Origin: Draconibacterium aestuarii
GTDB lineage: Bacteria > Bacteroidota > Bacteroidia > Bacteroidales > Prolixibacteraceae
Direction of reading: 5' to 3'
Length of the DNA: 64,000 nt
NCBI GenBank assembly: GCA_026671195.1
Contig: JAPOHD010000027.1
Span: 248,001 to 312,000 of the forward strand
Made by a program: the position numbers and the translations under genes. This document shows, piece by piece, positions 36,471-45,414 of the stretch. Position 1 is the first letter of the stretch; every line of letters starts with the position of its first letter. The notes beneath the pieces were generated by a model that worked only from the letters and a program-made list of their open reading frames with translations, was not told the origin of the DNA and did no database searches.

Positions 36471-37301
36471 ATGAATATTGAGAAGCCATTAAAAACAATA
36501 TTGTCGGGTTTGAGATTATCGCTGTGTCTTATATTTTTCATTGCATTTTTACCGGTTTCATACGCGCAGGAAACCGATACTATTGTCCCGGTTCAAAAGG
36601 ATCCAGAGAAAATATTAAAAAAGATCGACATTACTAAAATTACCCGAAACGGTTTAACTCCATGGAAGACCAAATTCTCCGGTCATTACGCCGGAATTGA
36701 TTTTGGATTTAATATGCTCTTGAATTCGGACTACTTGGACTATGATTCTGAATTTCTGGATAACGATATCTTTCGATCTAATTCGGCTTATTTTAATGTG
36801 GTTCAGCAAAGTATCGGGTTGCAAAAAAACAAAAATATTTTTGGCTTGGTAACTGGTTTAGGTTTGCATTTGCAGAGTTATCGTTTAGATGACAATACCA
36901 CAATTTATTTGGACGAGAACAATGTGGTTCAACCTCAGAAACTGTATTTCGATAATAATCAAAAATCGAAATTAGCGATGGTATGGTTAAATGTTCCACT
37001 GTTAGCCGAGTGGCAAATTCCGGTTAATCATTACGATAATCGCATTTATTTTTCTGCCGGATTGTTGGGAAGTATGAGAATAGGTAGCCACACGAAAATT
37101 AAATACAAAGCAGAACAACGGGAAAAACTAAAAGTTGAAGATCATTTTTCTCTGCATCGGTTTAAGTATTCAATAATGGTACGCGGTGGGTATCGGTGGT
37201 TTAATGTTTTTGCCAGCTACGATCTGGTTCCAATGTTTAAGGAAAATAAAGGTCCCGAATTAATTCCTTTTACCTTTGGTGTGACCTTGATGCGTTTTTA
37301 A
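36471..37301 (+). CDS. Outer membrane beta-barrel protein
   Basis: The 276-residue product starts at the ATG at 36471; the in-frame TTG at 36435 lies inside the promoter. The signal peptide ends near SYAQ. The rest is alternating amphipathic strands with Gly/aromatic turns and ends in Phe (TLMRF), the pattern of eight-stranded PorT/OMP_b-brl_2 barrels. Function is unknown. It precedes the second sialidase by 66 bp on the same strand. Confidence 0.78.
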   Translation: MNIEKPLKTILSGLRLSLCLIFFIAFLPVSYAQETDTIVPVQKDPEKILKKIDITKITRNGLTPWKTKFSGHYAGIDFGFNMLLNSDYLDYDSEFLDNDIFRSNSAYFNVVQQSIGLQKNKNIFGLVTGLGLHLQSYRLDDNTTIYLDENNVVQPQKLYFDNNQKSKLAMVWLNVPLLAEWQIPVNHYDNRIYFSAGLLGSMRIGSHTKIKYKAEQREKLKVEDHFSLHRFKYSIMVRGGYRWFNVFASYDLVPMFKENKGPELIPFTFGVTLMRF

Positions 37302-37367
37302 ACACATTTTATTTTCAGTTTTGTAATGCTGAATCGATTAATTTAACAACATTAAAACTTTTTGCTA

Positions 37368-38963
37368 ATGAAACTAACTAAACTTGTTATTCTGCTTCTG
37401 TTGTCGCATGTAAATTACTTATCTGCCCAGGAAATGAAAGTTGAATCGATAAGTGTTCAACAATTTCAAATACCTGTTTTAAAAGGCAAGGCAAACAGTC
37501 CGGTTATGCAAATTCGGATTGTAACAAGTGGAAAAAGAAAACCGCTTATATTGCGGGAGGTTCTAATGCAGGTTTCAGGAACTGATATTCAAAACGATAT
37601 TCAGGAAGTTGGTGTTTTTTATACTGAAAACGACCCGCAGTTGCAAGGTGGAATTCGGTTTGGAATACCTGAAACTCCTACGAAGTTAATGGCAATTTCG
37701 GGGCATCAGAAACTGGTTGAAGGTGAAAATATTTTTTGGGTGTCGTATAAACTGAAACAAAACGCGAATATTTCAAATCATGTAAATGCAGTTTGTTTTT
37801 CAGTAACTATTTCGGATAAAAAGTATGAGCCAAAAATTATAAAAAAAGTAAAATATCTGGCGCTTGGAATTGCTTTGCGAAGCCATATGGACGAGGGTGT
37901 TGATACTTATCGGATTCCTGGGCTGGAAACTACAAATAAAGGTACTTTAATTGCCGTTTACGATGTGCGCAAAAACAGTTCGGTAGATTTGCAGGAAGAC
38001 ATTGATGTTGGAATGAGTAGAAGTACGGATGGAGGCAAAACCTGGGAACCTATGAAAATAATTATGGACATGGGCGAATATGGAGGCAAGCCGAATATTG
38101 AAAACGGGATTGGCGATCCTTCCGTTTTGGTTGATCGGGAAACCAATACGATCTGGGTGGCAGGTGTTTGGGCACATGGTCATGCCGGAGAGAGGAATTG
38201 GAATGCTTCGCAACAGGGATTAAAGCCTGAAGTAACCAGCCAGTTTATTCTCGTGAAATCGGAAGACGATGGTCTTACGTGGTCAGATCCCATAAATATA
38301 ACGTCACAAATTAAGGATCCAAAATGGCATTTACTGCTGCAGGGGCCGGGTAAGGGAATCACTATGAAAAACGGGACATTGGTTTTTCCTGCACAGTTTA
38401 AAGACAAGAAAGAGGTGCCACATTCAACAATAATCTGGAGTAAAAACCGAGGAAAAAACTGGAAAATTGGAACAGGCGCAAAAACAAATACCACTGAAGC
38501 GCAGGTTATTGAATTAAACGATGGCAGTTTAATGTTGAACATGCGGGATGATCGTAACAGATCGAATAAATCGGAAACAAACGGGCGTTCGGTTTTTATT
38601 ACAAACGATCTGGGGAGAACCTGGGTAGAGCATCCAACATCGAATGGAGCTTTACATGAACCAAATTGTATGGCAAGCCTGATAAAAGAGACGTTTGAGA
38701 TTGACGGCGAACTTAGAGATGTAGTTTTGTTTAGTAATCCCGACTCGAAACAACGTCGCGAACGAATGACAATAAAAATTAGTTTCGATGACGGGAAGAC
38801 ATGGCCTCCGGAGTACAACCTGTTGCTCGATGAATTGGATGGCCGCGGTTATTCATGTTTAACCAAAATCGACAACACACATATTGGAATTCTGTATGAA
38901 GGAAGCCAGGCCGACTTAACTTATCAGGTGGTTCCTATTGCTGAAATTATTCATCCGAAATAA
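37368..38963 (+). CDS. Second GH33 exo-alpha-sialidase
   Basis: The 531-residue secreted enzyme (signal to SAQ) starts at the ATG at 37368; the TTG two codons upstream is not needed. The RIP motif (DTYRIPGLET), Asp-boxes (STDGGKTW, SEDDGLTW, SKNRGKNW, TNDLGRTW, SFDDGKTW), Glu in NTTEAQVIEL, LNMRDDRN and RGYSCLTKI match the protein at 3096 almost motif for motif. It has a signal-peptidase-I-type end rather than a lipobox, so it may be periplasmic or released. It lies outside the SusCD locus, next to an OMP and a creatininase-family gene. Confidence 0.92.
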   Translation: MKLTKLVILLLLSHVNYLSAQEMKVESISVQQFQIPVLKGKANSPVMQIRIVTSGKRKPLILREVLMQVSGTDIQNDIQEVGVFYTENDPQLQGGIRFGIPETPTKLMAISGHQKLVEGENIFWVSYKLKQNANISNHVNAVCFSVTISDKKYEPKIIKKVKYLALGIALRSHMDEGVDTYRIPGLETTNKGTLIAVYDVRKNSSVDLQEDIDVGMSRSTDGGKTWEPMKIIMDMGEYGGKPNIENGIGDPSVLVDRETNTIWVAGVWAHGHAGERNWNASQQGLKPEVTSQFILVKSEDDGLTWSDPINITSQIKDPKWHLLLQGPGKGITMKNGTLVFPAQFKDKKEVPHSTIIWSKNRGKNWKIGTGAKTNTTEAQVIELNDGSLMLNMRDDRNRSNKSETNGRSVFITNDLGRTWVEHPTSNGALHEPNCMASLIKETFEIDGELRDVVLFSNPDSKQRRERMTIKISFDDGKTWPPEYNLLLDELDGRGYSCLTKIDNTHIGILYEGSQADLTYQVVPIAEIIHPK

Positions 38964-39025
38964 ACCATAATTATTTTAATAAAATAGGAACTATATATTT
39001 CCTGATTTGAATTAAACAGATACTT

Positions 39026-39820
39026 ATGAAACCATATATTTTAGAACAAACCAACTGGAAGCAGGTAAAAAATCAAAAATACGATGTGGCTATTTTACCA
39101 TGGGGAGCGACCGAACCACACAATTATCATTTACCCTACGGAACCGATTCGCTGGAAACAGCCAGAATTGCCGAAGAAGCTGCAGCAAAAGCATGGGCGC
39201 TTGGTGCCAAAGTTATGGTGCTTCCGGTAATTCCACTTGGTGCACAAAATGTTGGGCAGATTGATTTGCCTTTTTGTTTACATACACGCCCTTCTACGCA
39301 ATTAATCATTTTAGAAGATATTTTATTTGCGCTTAACAGGCAGGGAATAAAAAAACTCGTGTTAATGAATGGGCATGGTGGCAATGATTTCAAACCTTTG
39401 GTTCGTGAACTTCAACCTAAATTTCCGGAACTTTTTATTTCGCTTGTTGAATGGTTTCAAATAGTAGATCCTGATGATTATTTTGAGGAAGCTGGCGACC
39501 ATGCAAACGAGATGGAAACCAGTATTATAATGCACTATTTCTCGAATTTGGTTTTGCCGCTGCACGAGGCCGGGAATGGCGATGTGAAAGCTTTTAAACT
39601 GGATGGCCTGAAAAATAAAATTGCGTGGGCACCACGTCGGTGGGACAAAGTTTCGGAAGACACCGGTGTGGGAAATCCGAAAAAGGCAACAGCAGAAAAA
39701 GGAAAGAAATTTGTTGACGATGTTTCCACAAAAATTGCGGATTATTTTGTTGAGTTGGCAAAGTGTGATATTTACGATTTATATGACATAAAAGATATAA
39801 AACCCGATAATTATCATTGA
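39026..39820 (+). CDS. Creatininase-family amidohydrolase
   Basis: The 264-residue protein has the family metal motifs WGATEPHNYHLPYGTD (about residues 26-41), NGHGGND (about 115) and a late Glu in HANEMETS. Members hydrolyse cyclic or linear amides (creatinine, FAPy deamination products, mycofactocin-type peptides); the substrate here is unknown. It follows the second sialidase by 62 bp and precedes a peptidase E gene, so a small catabolic operon is possible. Confidence 0.85.
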   Translation: MKPYILEQTNWKQVKNQKYDVAILPWGATEPHNYHLPYGTDSLETARIAEEAAAKAWALGAKVMVLPVIPLGAQNVGQIDLPFCLHTRPSTQLIILEDILFALNRQGIKKLVLMNGHGGNDFKPLVRELQPKFPELFISLVEWFQIVDPDDYFEEAGDHANEMETSIIMHYFSNLVLPLHEAGNGDVKAFKLDGLKNKIAWAPRRWDKVSEDTGVGNPKKATAEKGKKFVDDVSTKIADYFVELAKCDIYDLYDIKDIKPDNYH

Positions 39821-39881
39821 TAGATTTTAACAGATTTCAGTACTTGCACCTCAATATTAATCCTGTTTTTTTTACTCCGGT

Positions 39882-39895
39882 CTTCGGTCTTCCGA
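39882..39895. repeat. Short intergenic repeat (copy 2)
   Basis: CTTCGGTCTTCCGA is the exact reverse complement of the sequence at 31030-31043. It lies in the 95-bp gap before pepE. A longer reading frame would run through it, but the repeat supports the internal ATG as the true pepE start. Confidence 0.5.
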
Positions 39896-39915
39896 ATACC
39901 GATAATTACAAAAAG

Positions 39916-40623
39916 ATGAAACTACTACTCATAAGCAACTCAACAATGCCGGGCGAACCTTATTTGGATTACCCGAAAAACGAGATAAAAAAATTCCTGG
40001 GTGATAAACCTGTAACTGCTGTTTTTATTCCTTATGCCGCAGTAACTTTTTCGTTCGATACGTATTGTGAAAAGGTGGAAGAACGTTTTGCCGAAATTGG
40101 GCACCACGTTGTTGGTATCCATACTTTTGATAATCCGGTGAAAGCCATTGAAGAAGCAGAAGCGGTTGTTGTAGGTGGAGGGAATACCTGGCAGTTGGTG
40201 CGAATGCTACACGAAAAAAAGTTGATGAATCCACTTCGGGAAAAATCATTTAACGGAACTCCCTATATTGGTTGGAGTGCAGGTTCGAATGTAGCTTGTC
40301 CAACACTGCGAACAACCAACGATATGCCAATTATCGATCCGCTTGGATTTGATTGCACAGGTATGATTCCTTTCCAGATCAATCCGCATTATTTGGATGC
40401 CAATCCGGAAGGGCATGGAGGCGAAACGCGTGAGCAGCGCATTGAGGAGTTCCTTGAAATTAATCCAAAATGTTATGTTGCCGGACTTCGCGAAGGAACC
40501 ATGTTTAAATTGGAAAATGGAAATCTTGAATTAATAGGAAGTCGTTCGTGTCGTATTTTCAAAAAAGGAAATGAGCCAATTGAACTCTCGGCTGGAGATG
40601 ATTTCAGGTTCTTGCTTGGCTGA
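39916..40623 (+). CDS. pepE: Peptidase E (alpha-aspartyl dipeptidase)
   Basis: The 235-residue product starts at the ATG at 39916 (MKLLLISNSTMPGE); this matches the usual family length of about 230 and removes 33 poorly conserved residues. The serine nucleophile is in YIGWSAGSNVACPT. Family S51 markers include VVGGGNTWQL, TNDMPIIDP, INPHYLDANPEGHGGETREQR and AGLREGTM. It cleaves dipeptides with N-terminal aspartate in the cytoplasm. Confidence 0.92.
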   Translation: MKLLLISNSTMPGEPYLDYPKNEIKKFLGDKPVTAVFIPYAAVTFSFDTYCEKVEERFAEIGHHVVGIHTFDNPVKAIEEAEAVVVGGGNTWQLVRMLHEKKLMNPLREKSFNGTPYIGWSAGSNVACPTLRTTNDMPIIDPLGFDCTGMIPFQINPHYLDANPEGHGGETREQRIEEFLEINPKCYVAGLREGTMFKLENGNLELIGSRSCRIFKKGNEPIELSAGDDFRFLLG

Positions 40624-40688
40624 ACATTTGACGCAGCCTGTCGTTCTATTTCCGATATCTTGTAGTAACTAAACTAAAAATCACAAGT

Positions 40689-41077
40689 ATGAATACTTAT
40701 GCGGTTATTGCCGGAGTACTGGCTGCTTTTGCAAGTATTGGTCATCTTACCATTGGTAAAAAACAATTTTTACAGCCCTTTTTAGATGCTGAATTTGATC
40801 ATCTTGCCAAAAAAGTAATGCATAGTGTGTTTCATTACATTACCGTTTTTTGCTGCTTTCGGCCTATTTCCTGATAATGCCGGGAATAAGGGGAGCAGAT
40901 TGTATGTTTGATCAGACACCATTGTTTGGTTTTATTGGTGTAAATTATTTATTCTTTACTGTGGTGCAGGTTCTTATTGCATTGCGTGCTCAGATTTCGT
41001 TGTTCAAAATGTTTCAATGGATTTTCTGGTTGCTGGTTTCAATCTTCTCCTTTTTAGGTGCATATGCGGTTAATTAA
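40689..41077 (+). pseudogene. Frameshifted four-helix membrane protein
   Basis: Two abutting frames make one coherent protein. Residues 1-54 (MNTYAVIAGVLAAFASIGH...HYITVF) run in one frame. The rest (LLLSAYFLIMPGIRGADC...SFLGAYAVN) runs in the -1 frame. The switch falls at a run of six T residues (40845-40850); seven T would restore a reading frame of about 130 codons with four hydrophobic segments. It may be a true mutation, slippage-dependent expression or a homopolymer error. I cannot name the family. Confidence 0.75.
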
Positions 41078-41171
41078 TGAAATTCAGTAGTTTAAATCGG
41101 TGTAAGTATTAAATTAAATGAATAAGTAGGTTTTGCATTTCTTAACAGAAAAGGTGTTGCAGGCAAATCAT

Positions 41172-41179
41172 TAACTTTG
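41172..41179 (+). promoter_or_regulatory. -7 element of the YidE-type transporter gene
   Basis: TAACTTTG matches TAnnTTTG exactly, 19 bp before the ATG at 41199. The -33 element is unclear. Confidence 0.5.
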
Positions 41180-41198
41180 CACAAAATTATTTGAAGAA

Positions 41199-42785
41199 AT
41201 GGAATTACTTACGAACAGCTATTTTGCACTATTTCTGATTGTTGCCTTAGGTTTTATTCTTGGAAGAATTAAAATTTTCGGTTTATCATTAGATGTATCT
41301 GCCGTTATTTTTGTTGCACTCGTTTTTGGACATTATGGTGTTATTATTCCCACCGACTTTCAATACCTGGGATTGGTTCTTTTTATCTTTACCATTGGTA
41401 TTCAGGCCGGACCTGGGTTTTTCGAGTCGTTTAAAAAAGAAGGTAGGCAACTTGCTTCCTTCGCAAGTTTGCTAATTGTTATTGCTGCACTTATTACAAT
41501 AGTAGTTATTTCAGTATTTCGTATCGACTCAAATATTGCAGTGGGACTGCTAACCGGAGCATTGACCAGTACGCCGGGTTTGGCAGCTGCGATTGATTAT
41601 ACCGGATCACCGCTGGCTTCAATAGGTTATGGAGTAGGCTATCCGTTCGGCGTTATTGGTGTTATTCTGTTTATTCGGTTCCTGCCAAAAATTTTACGTG
41701 TTTCTGTTAAACAGTCGGAGGAAGATTATACTTCGAAGTTAAAAGAGCAATATCCCGAAATTTTAAAAAGAAACTTTGTTGTTGAGAACGAAAATGTGGT
41801 TGGAAAGACCATTGGAGAACTGCGTATTCGTTTTATGACGAAGGCAGTAGTATCAAGAGTGGTGCACGATAGCAAAGCGATTACTCCTACTCCTGAGCTC
41901 GTTCTGCATAAAGGTGATTTAATAAAGGCCGTGGGAACAGAAGGGGCTTTACAAAACGTAGAATTACTGATTGGTCCTGTAACTGAAGAGGAAATTGCTT
42001 TAAATCCAGAATATGATGTACGTTCGGTACTGTTAACCAACAAAGAAGTGGTGAATATGACAGTCGGACAGCTCAATTTATTACATACCTACAATGCAAC
42101 CATTACACGTATTCGCAGGTCGGGGATTAATATTTCTCCTTCGCCAAATTCGAAATTACAGTTTGGTGATAAACTGGTGATTGCCAGTAGTAAAGCAAAT
42201 ATGGAAATGGTAGCTAAGATTTTTGGAGATGATCAAAAAAGACTTTCCGATACCGATATTCTACCCGTTGCATTGGGAATAATTCTGGGTGTTTTGGTCG
42301 GAAAGATTAGTATTAATCTGGGATCGTTTTCGTTTAGCGCGGGGCTTACCGGAGGGGTCCTGATTGTGGCGCTTGTTTTAAGCAGGATAGGCAAGACAGG
42401 GCCTGTTTTATGGACAATGACAGGTGCGGCGAATCAACTCATCCGGCAGTTTGGATTAATTCTGTTTTTGGCTGCTGTGGGTACAGGAGCGGGGGAGAAA
42501 ATTGTAGATACGTTTAACGAATATGGGATAGAATTATTTCTGTATGGAGGAGCAATAACTATTCTGCCTATGTTAATTGCAGGTATAGCCGGCAAATGGA
42601 TTTTTAAAATGAATGTTTTAAGTTTAATCGGTGCGTTGAGTGGAAGCATGACAAGCACACCGGGACTTGCCGCTGCCGACTCAATGACCGATACCAACGC
42701 ACACTCGATTGCTTACGCAACGGTTTATCCGGTGGCAATGGTGCTTTTAATTGTATTTGTTCAGTTAATAACGATGTTTTTCTAA
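41199..42785 (+). CDS. YidE/YbjL/AspT-family transporter
   Basis: The 528-residue membrane protein has two homologous hydrophobic halves. Each half carries the duplicated motif (TGALTSTPGLAAA near residue 125 and GALSGSMTSTPGLAAAD near 485). Between them are two RCK_C/TrkA-C domains (about 195-345, VVGKTIGELRIRF...LIKAVGTEGAL and MTVGQLNLLHTYNATI...LVIASSKANMEMV). The family includes the aspartate:alanine exchanger AspT; the substrate here is not known. It ends 4 bp from the convergent thioredoxin-fold gene. Confidence 0.92.
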   Translation: MELLTNSYFALFLIVALGFILGRIKIFGLSLDVSAVIFVALVFGHYGVIIPTDFQYLGLVLFIFTIGIQAGPGFFESFKKEGRQLASFASLLIVIAALITIVVISVFRIDSNIAVGLLTGALTSTPGLAAAIDYTGSPLASIGYGVGYPFGVIGVILFIRFLPKILRVSVKQSEEDYTSKLKEQYPEILKRNFVVENENVVGKTIGELRIRFMTKAVVSRVVHDSKAITPTPELVLHKGDLIKAVGTEGALQNVELLIGPVTEEEIALNPEYDVRSVLLTNKEVVNMTVGQLNLLHTYNATITRIRRSGINISPSPNSKLQFGDKLVIASSKANMEMVAKIFGDDQKRLSDTDILPVALGIILGVLVGKISINLGSFSFSAGLTGGVLIVALVLSRIGKTGPVLWTMTGAANQLIRQFGLILFLAAVGTGAGEKIVDTFNEYGIELFLYGGAITILPMLIAGIAGKWIFKMNVLSLIGALSGSMTSTPGLAAADSMTDTNAHSIAYATVYPVAMVLLIVFVQLITMFF

Positions 42786-42789
42786 AACG

Positions 42790-43281
42790 TTATTTTTTGT
42801 ATGATTCGGCATCAATCGCAGCAGGCGACCAGTTTTTTAGAAACCGAAGAACCGTTTCGCGATCGTAACTTTTATCCTTTTCCAAAAAAGCACTGTTTTG
42901 CGTATGTACTCGGTTTCCATTATTGTCTAAAACAACAAAAACCGGAAATCCAAACCGTTGCGGAAATCCCAGTTTTTCCAACAATTCTTCTTGTCGATTT
43001 TTCTGGTCGTAGTTAACTTTTACAACTTCAAAATTTTGCTTTAAATAGGTTGTTATTTCTGAGTCGGCTGTAACAAAATTGTGGAATTTAATGCACCACG
43101 GACACCAGTTTCCACCTATTTGCAGGAAAACATGTTTCCCTTCCTTTTGAGCCAGTTCAACAGCCTTTTTTATGTCGGCTGTGGCGTCGGCTCCGGGGTT
43201 GTAAACTTGGCTTGCTTGCGAAAAAGTGAATAATGGTGCTGTAAACAGTATCACAAAAGTGATGAAATAGATTGATTTCAT
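42790..43281 (-). CDS. Periplasmic thioredoxin-like protein
   Basis: The 163-residue protein has a signal peptide (to TFSQA) and a thioredoxin fold with active site GGNWCPWCIKFH. The cis-Pro region is RFGFPVFVVLDNNG. The CPWC tetrad and short length match the thioredoxin_7/DUF255-like group. It probably handles disulfides in the periplasm. It follows the GH32 gene by 12 bp and may be co-transcribed with it. Confidence 0.87.
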   Translation of the reverse strand: MKSIYFITFVILFTAPLFTFSQASQVYNPGADATADIKKAVELAQKEGKHVFLQIGGNWCPWCIKFHNFVTADSEITTYLKQNFEVVKVNYDQKNRQEELLEKLGFPQRFGFPVFVVLDNNGNRVHTQNSAFLEKDKSYDRETVLRFLKNWSPAAIDAESYKK

Positions 43282-43293
43282 GATAAATAATGG

Positions 43294-44745
43294 TTAGTCC
43301 TGGTTCCAGATAGATTCTATTTTGTAAACGTCAAGTTTATCGATTCCAAGTTCGCCACCATTGGTGAAAAGCACCGCGTTCATCGCTTTTTCGTTCGGAG
43401 TAAAACAGTTGGATATTACTGTTTGTCCATCATTTGCAAAAATTTCTATTGATGTTCTGTCGAGCAAAATTTCAAGTTTAATCTTGTTGTTAACTGCTGG
43501 TAACGGAGTGGTTGTTCCTAAAACTGAAAGTGTTCCACGTTTTACATTGTATAAAATTTCAGTACCTGCATTTTTGCTGCTGTGACGCAACATAAATCCA
43601 AAATTATCGCTTGTTTTCAGGTCGAATTCTGCAATGATATGAAGGCAGTCGCCTGAAACTTTTTTCAGTTTATTGTCGTTCAATCCGGGAATAACATTTT
43701 TGTTTTCCAATGAAAAGTGTTTGGTATGTAATTGTTCAATTTCTTCAATTGGTTTTCGAACCAGTTTATATCCTGTTGGAAATTTAGTGACAGATAATTC
43801 GCAAGGGAAAGACATTTGCCCGTTAAATGGCATGTCGGGGAAGGTACCACCACGCATCCAGGCAATCTGTACGGTGCGTCCATCATTGTTTGGGATGTTG
43901 CTCCATGTTTGAGTTGCATAATAATTTTTGCCCCAATCGCTCTTAAGTTTGCCAGAGTCAGGAGTAAAACTTTTTCCGTCAAAGTTTCCCATCAGGTAAC
44001 TGCCGTCTCCATCAAAAAGTACCCATTTTTTTTCGTCTGGTCGGTTGGTAACCTGAAATTCTACCAGGTCTGGACATTCGTAAAATCCCGGGATATGACT
44101 TTCCCAGTTCCAGTCAACAAGGTTGTCTGAAGTATAAATAGAAACACCTTTTGTGTTGTCGTTTTCTGTTAATTTGCGATAAAGTACCATTATCCATTTT
44201 TGCGAAGCTTCGTGCCAAAATACCTTAGGATCACGGGCTTCATCTGTTTCGTCAAAAGGAATAACAGGATTTCCTTCAAACTTTACCCAGTTTCTGCCTT
44301 TGTCGGTGCTGTATGCAATTCGTTGTCCACAGTGCTGGCTTGTGTAAAAGGCAATAAGTGTTTTTGTATTGCCTGTTTGTTTCTTAAGCAGGTTGTTTTT
44401 ATCTACAATTGCTGATCCCGAATAAGCTGTGCATCTTTCTTTGTCTTCCGAATTCTCATCTGGGTAAAGGGCAATGTCATGGTGCTTCCAGTGAAGTAAA
44501 TCGTTGCTTATGGTATGCCCCCAATGCATGTAGCCCCATTCGTTTCCTTTCGGGTTGTATTGGTAAAACATATGGTACTCTTCTTCAAAATATACTAAAC
44601 CGTTTGGATCGTTGTGCCAGTTCTTTTCCGGCGTGAAATGGAATTGAGGGCGATATATTTCGTCGAAAGGCTTTTTCTCCGATTTTTTCGGTGAAGGCGT
44701 AACTGCCAGCAGGATAGCCAGTAAGGATGTTGATAAAAAGTTCAT
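43294..44745 (-). CDS. GH32 fructan hydrolase
   Basis: The 483-residue protein starts with a short hydrophobic signal. It has the GH32 five-bladed propeller motifs: nucleophile in NWHNDPNGL, YHMFYQYNP, transition-state Asp in EARDPKVFW and acid/base Glu in FYECPDLVEF. A C-terminal beta-sandwich (about 340-480) completes the usual family architecture. It should release fructose from sucrose, inulin or levan. It is not beside a SusCD pair in this window. CAAGGCTA at 44772-44779 gives a -7 element with one mismatch on the minus strand. Confidence 0.93.
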   Translation of the reverse strand: MNFLSTSLLAILLAVTPSPKKSEKKPFDEIYRPQFHFTPEKNWHNDPNGLVYFEEEYHMFYQYNPKGNEWGYMHWGHTISNDLLHWKHHDIALYPDENSEDKERCTAYSGSAIVDKNNLLKKQTGNTKTLIAFYTSQHCGQRIAYSTDKGRNWVKFEGNPVIPFDETDEARDPKVFWHEASQKWIMVLYRKLTENDNTKGVSIYTSDNLVDWNWESHIPGFYECPDLVEFQVTNRPDEKKWVLFDGDGSYLMGNFDGKSFTPDSGKLKSDWGKNYYATQTWSNIPNNDGRTVQIAWMRGGTFPDMPFNGQMSFPCELSVTKFPTGYKLVRKPIEEIEQLHTKHFSLENKNVIPGLNDNKLKKVSGDCLHIIAEFDLKTSDNFGFMLRHSSKNAGTEILYNVKRGTLSVLGTTTPLPAVNNKIKLEILLDRTSIEIFANDGQTVISNCFTPNEKAMNAVLFTNGGELGIDKLDVYKIESIWNQD

Positions 44746-45414
44746 AAAATTTTCTATTGTCTTTTTTGTTGCAAGGCTAAACTTATGAAAAAAAATTTGG
44801 TTTTATAAAATTAATTCATACATTTACTCCGCAAACCCATATTTGAGAAACTATTTTAGCGGACGCTTTTGGTTGACATTAAATCATCAATCATCAACAA
44901 TCAAGAGCACTTTTGAAATTTGCGGAACAGGGGAATGTTTTTTGAAATAGATTTAGGAGGTTTACAAACCCACTGGTTTTAAGTAAGTATAAAAGAATCA
45001 AAACCGGGTAGACACCTTAAAGAATTTTAAGCATTTATTACTGAATTATTCGGCAAAAAAATGGCAGATTCGCCAAAGAAGTTTCAATTTTATGAGTGAT
45101 TACAAACCCTAATTAAAGTTGAGATGGAGCAGAACCATTTAACCATTCTTATGATTGTTGGACGCAATTTTAAGGATTCAGAAATTTTTATTACATAGTT
45201 TAGCTTGGAGCAGAAGTTAGTGTTTTTGTTTAGGATTTTTTAGTTCTTCACAAACCCACTGGATTATCGTTTTCAATCATCATCAATCCGGTAAACCAGG
45301 AAGTGTTAGAAAATCAGGCAACTGCAACTGACGTATGATGCATGCTATATTAATCTTACGCTTTTATCGAAGCTTCGATTAGAGTTTGATTTACAAACCC
45401 TAATTTAAGTTGTA
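44746..45414. repeat. Intergenic stretch with duplicated leader motifs
   Basis: This 669-bp gap holds two pairs of motifs. Motif A, ACAAACCCACTGG, is at 44964-44976 and 45250-45262. Motif B, TACAAACCCTAATTWAAGTT, is at 45101-45120 and 45392-45411. A-to-B spacing is 137 and 142 bp. Each B copy is followed by 3 nt and an ATG. The second ATG starts the protease gene. This suggests an ancient duplication of the gene's 5' region. No other gene is seen here. Confidence 0.6.
45124..45198 (+). pseudogene. Possible decayed gene start (24 codons)
   Basis: An ATG three bases after the first motif B opens a 24-codon frame, MEQNHLTILMIVGRNF and on, that stops at 45198. Its first residues resemble the signal peptide of the real protease (MRRFLLIVLIVAGACNV), at the same distance from an almost identical motif. 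It looks like the remnant of a duplicated protease start, or a short upstream peptide. Evidence is positional and weak at protein level. Confidence 0.4.

Noticed and set aside
39817-39915. Extended N-terminus of peptidase E
   Set aside because: It would exceed the family length and translate a short intergenic repeat; the ATG at 39916 matches the family start.
44746-45414. CRISPR-like array from the repeated ACAAACCC motif
   Set aside because: Only four copies in two alternating types with irregular spacing; no direct repeat-spacer pattern and no cas genes.
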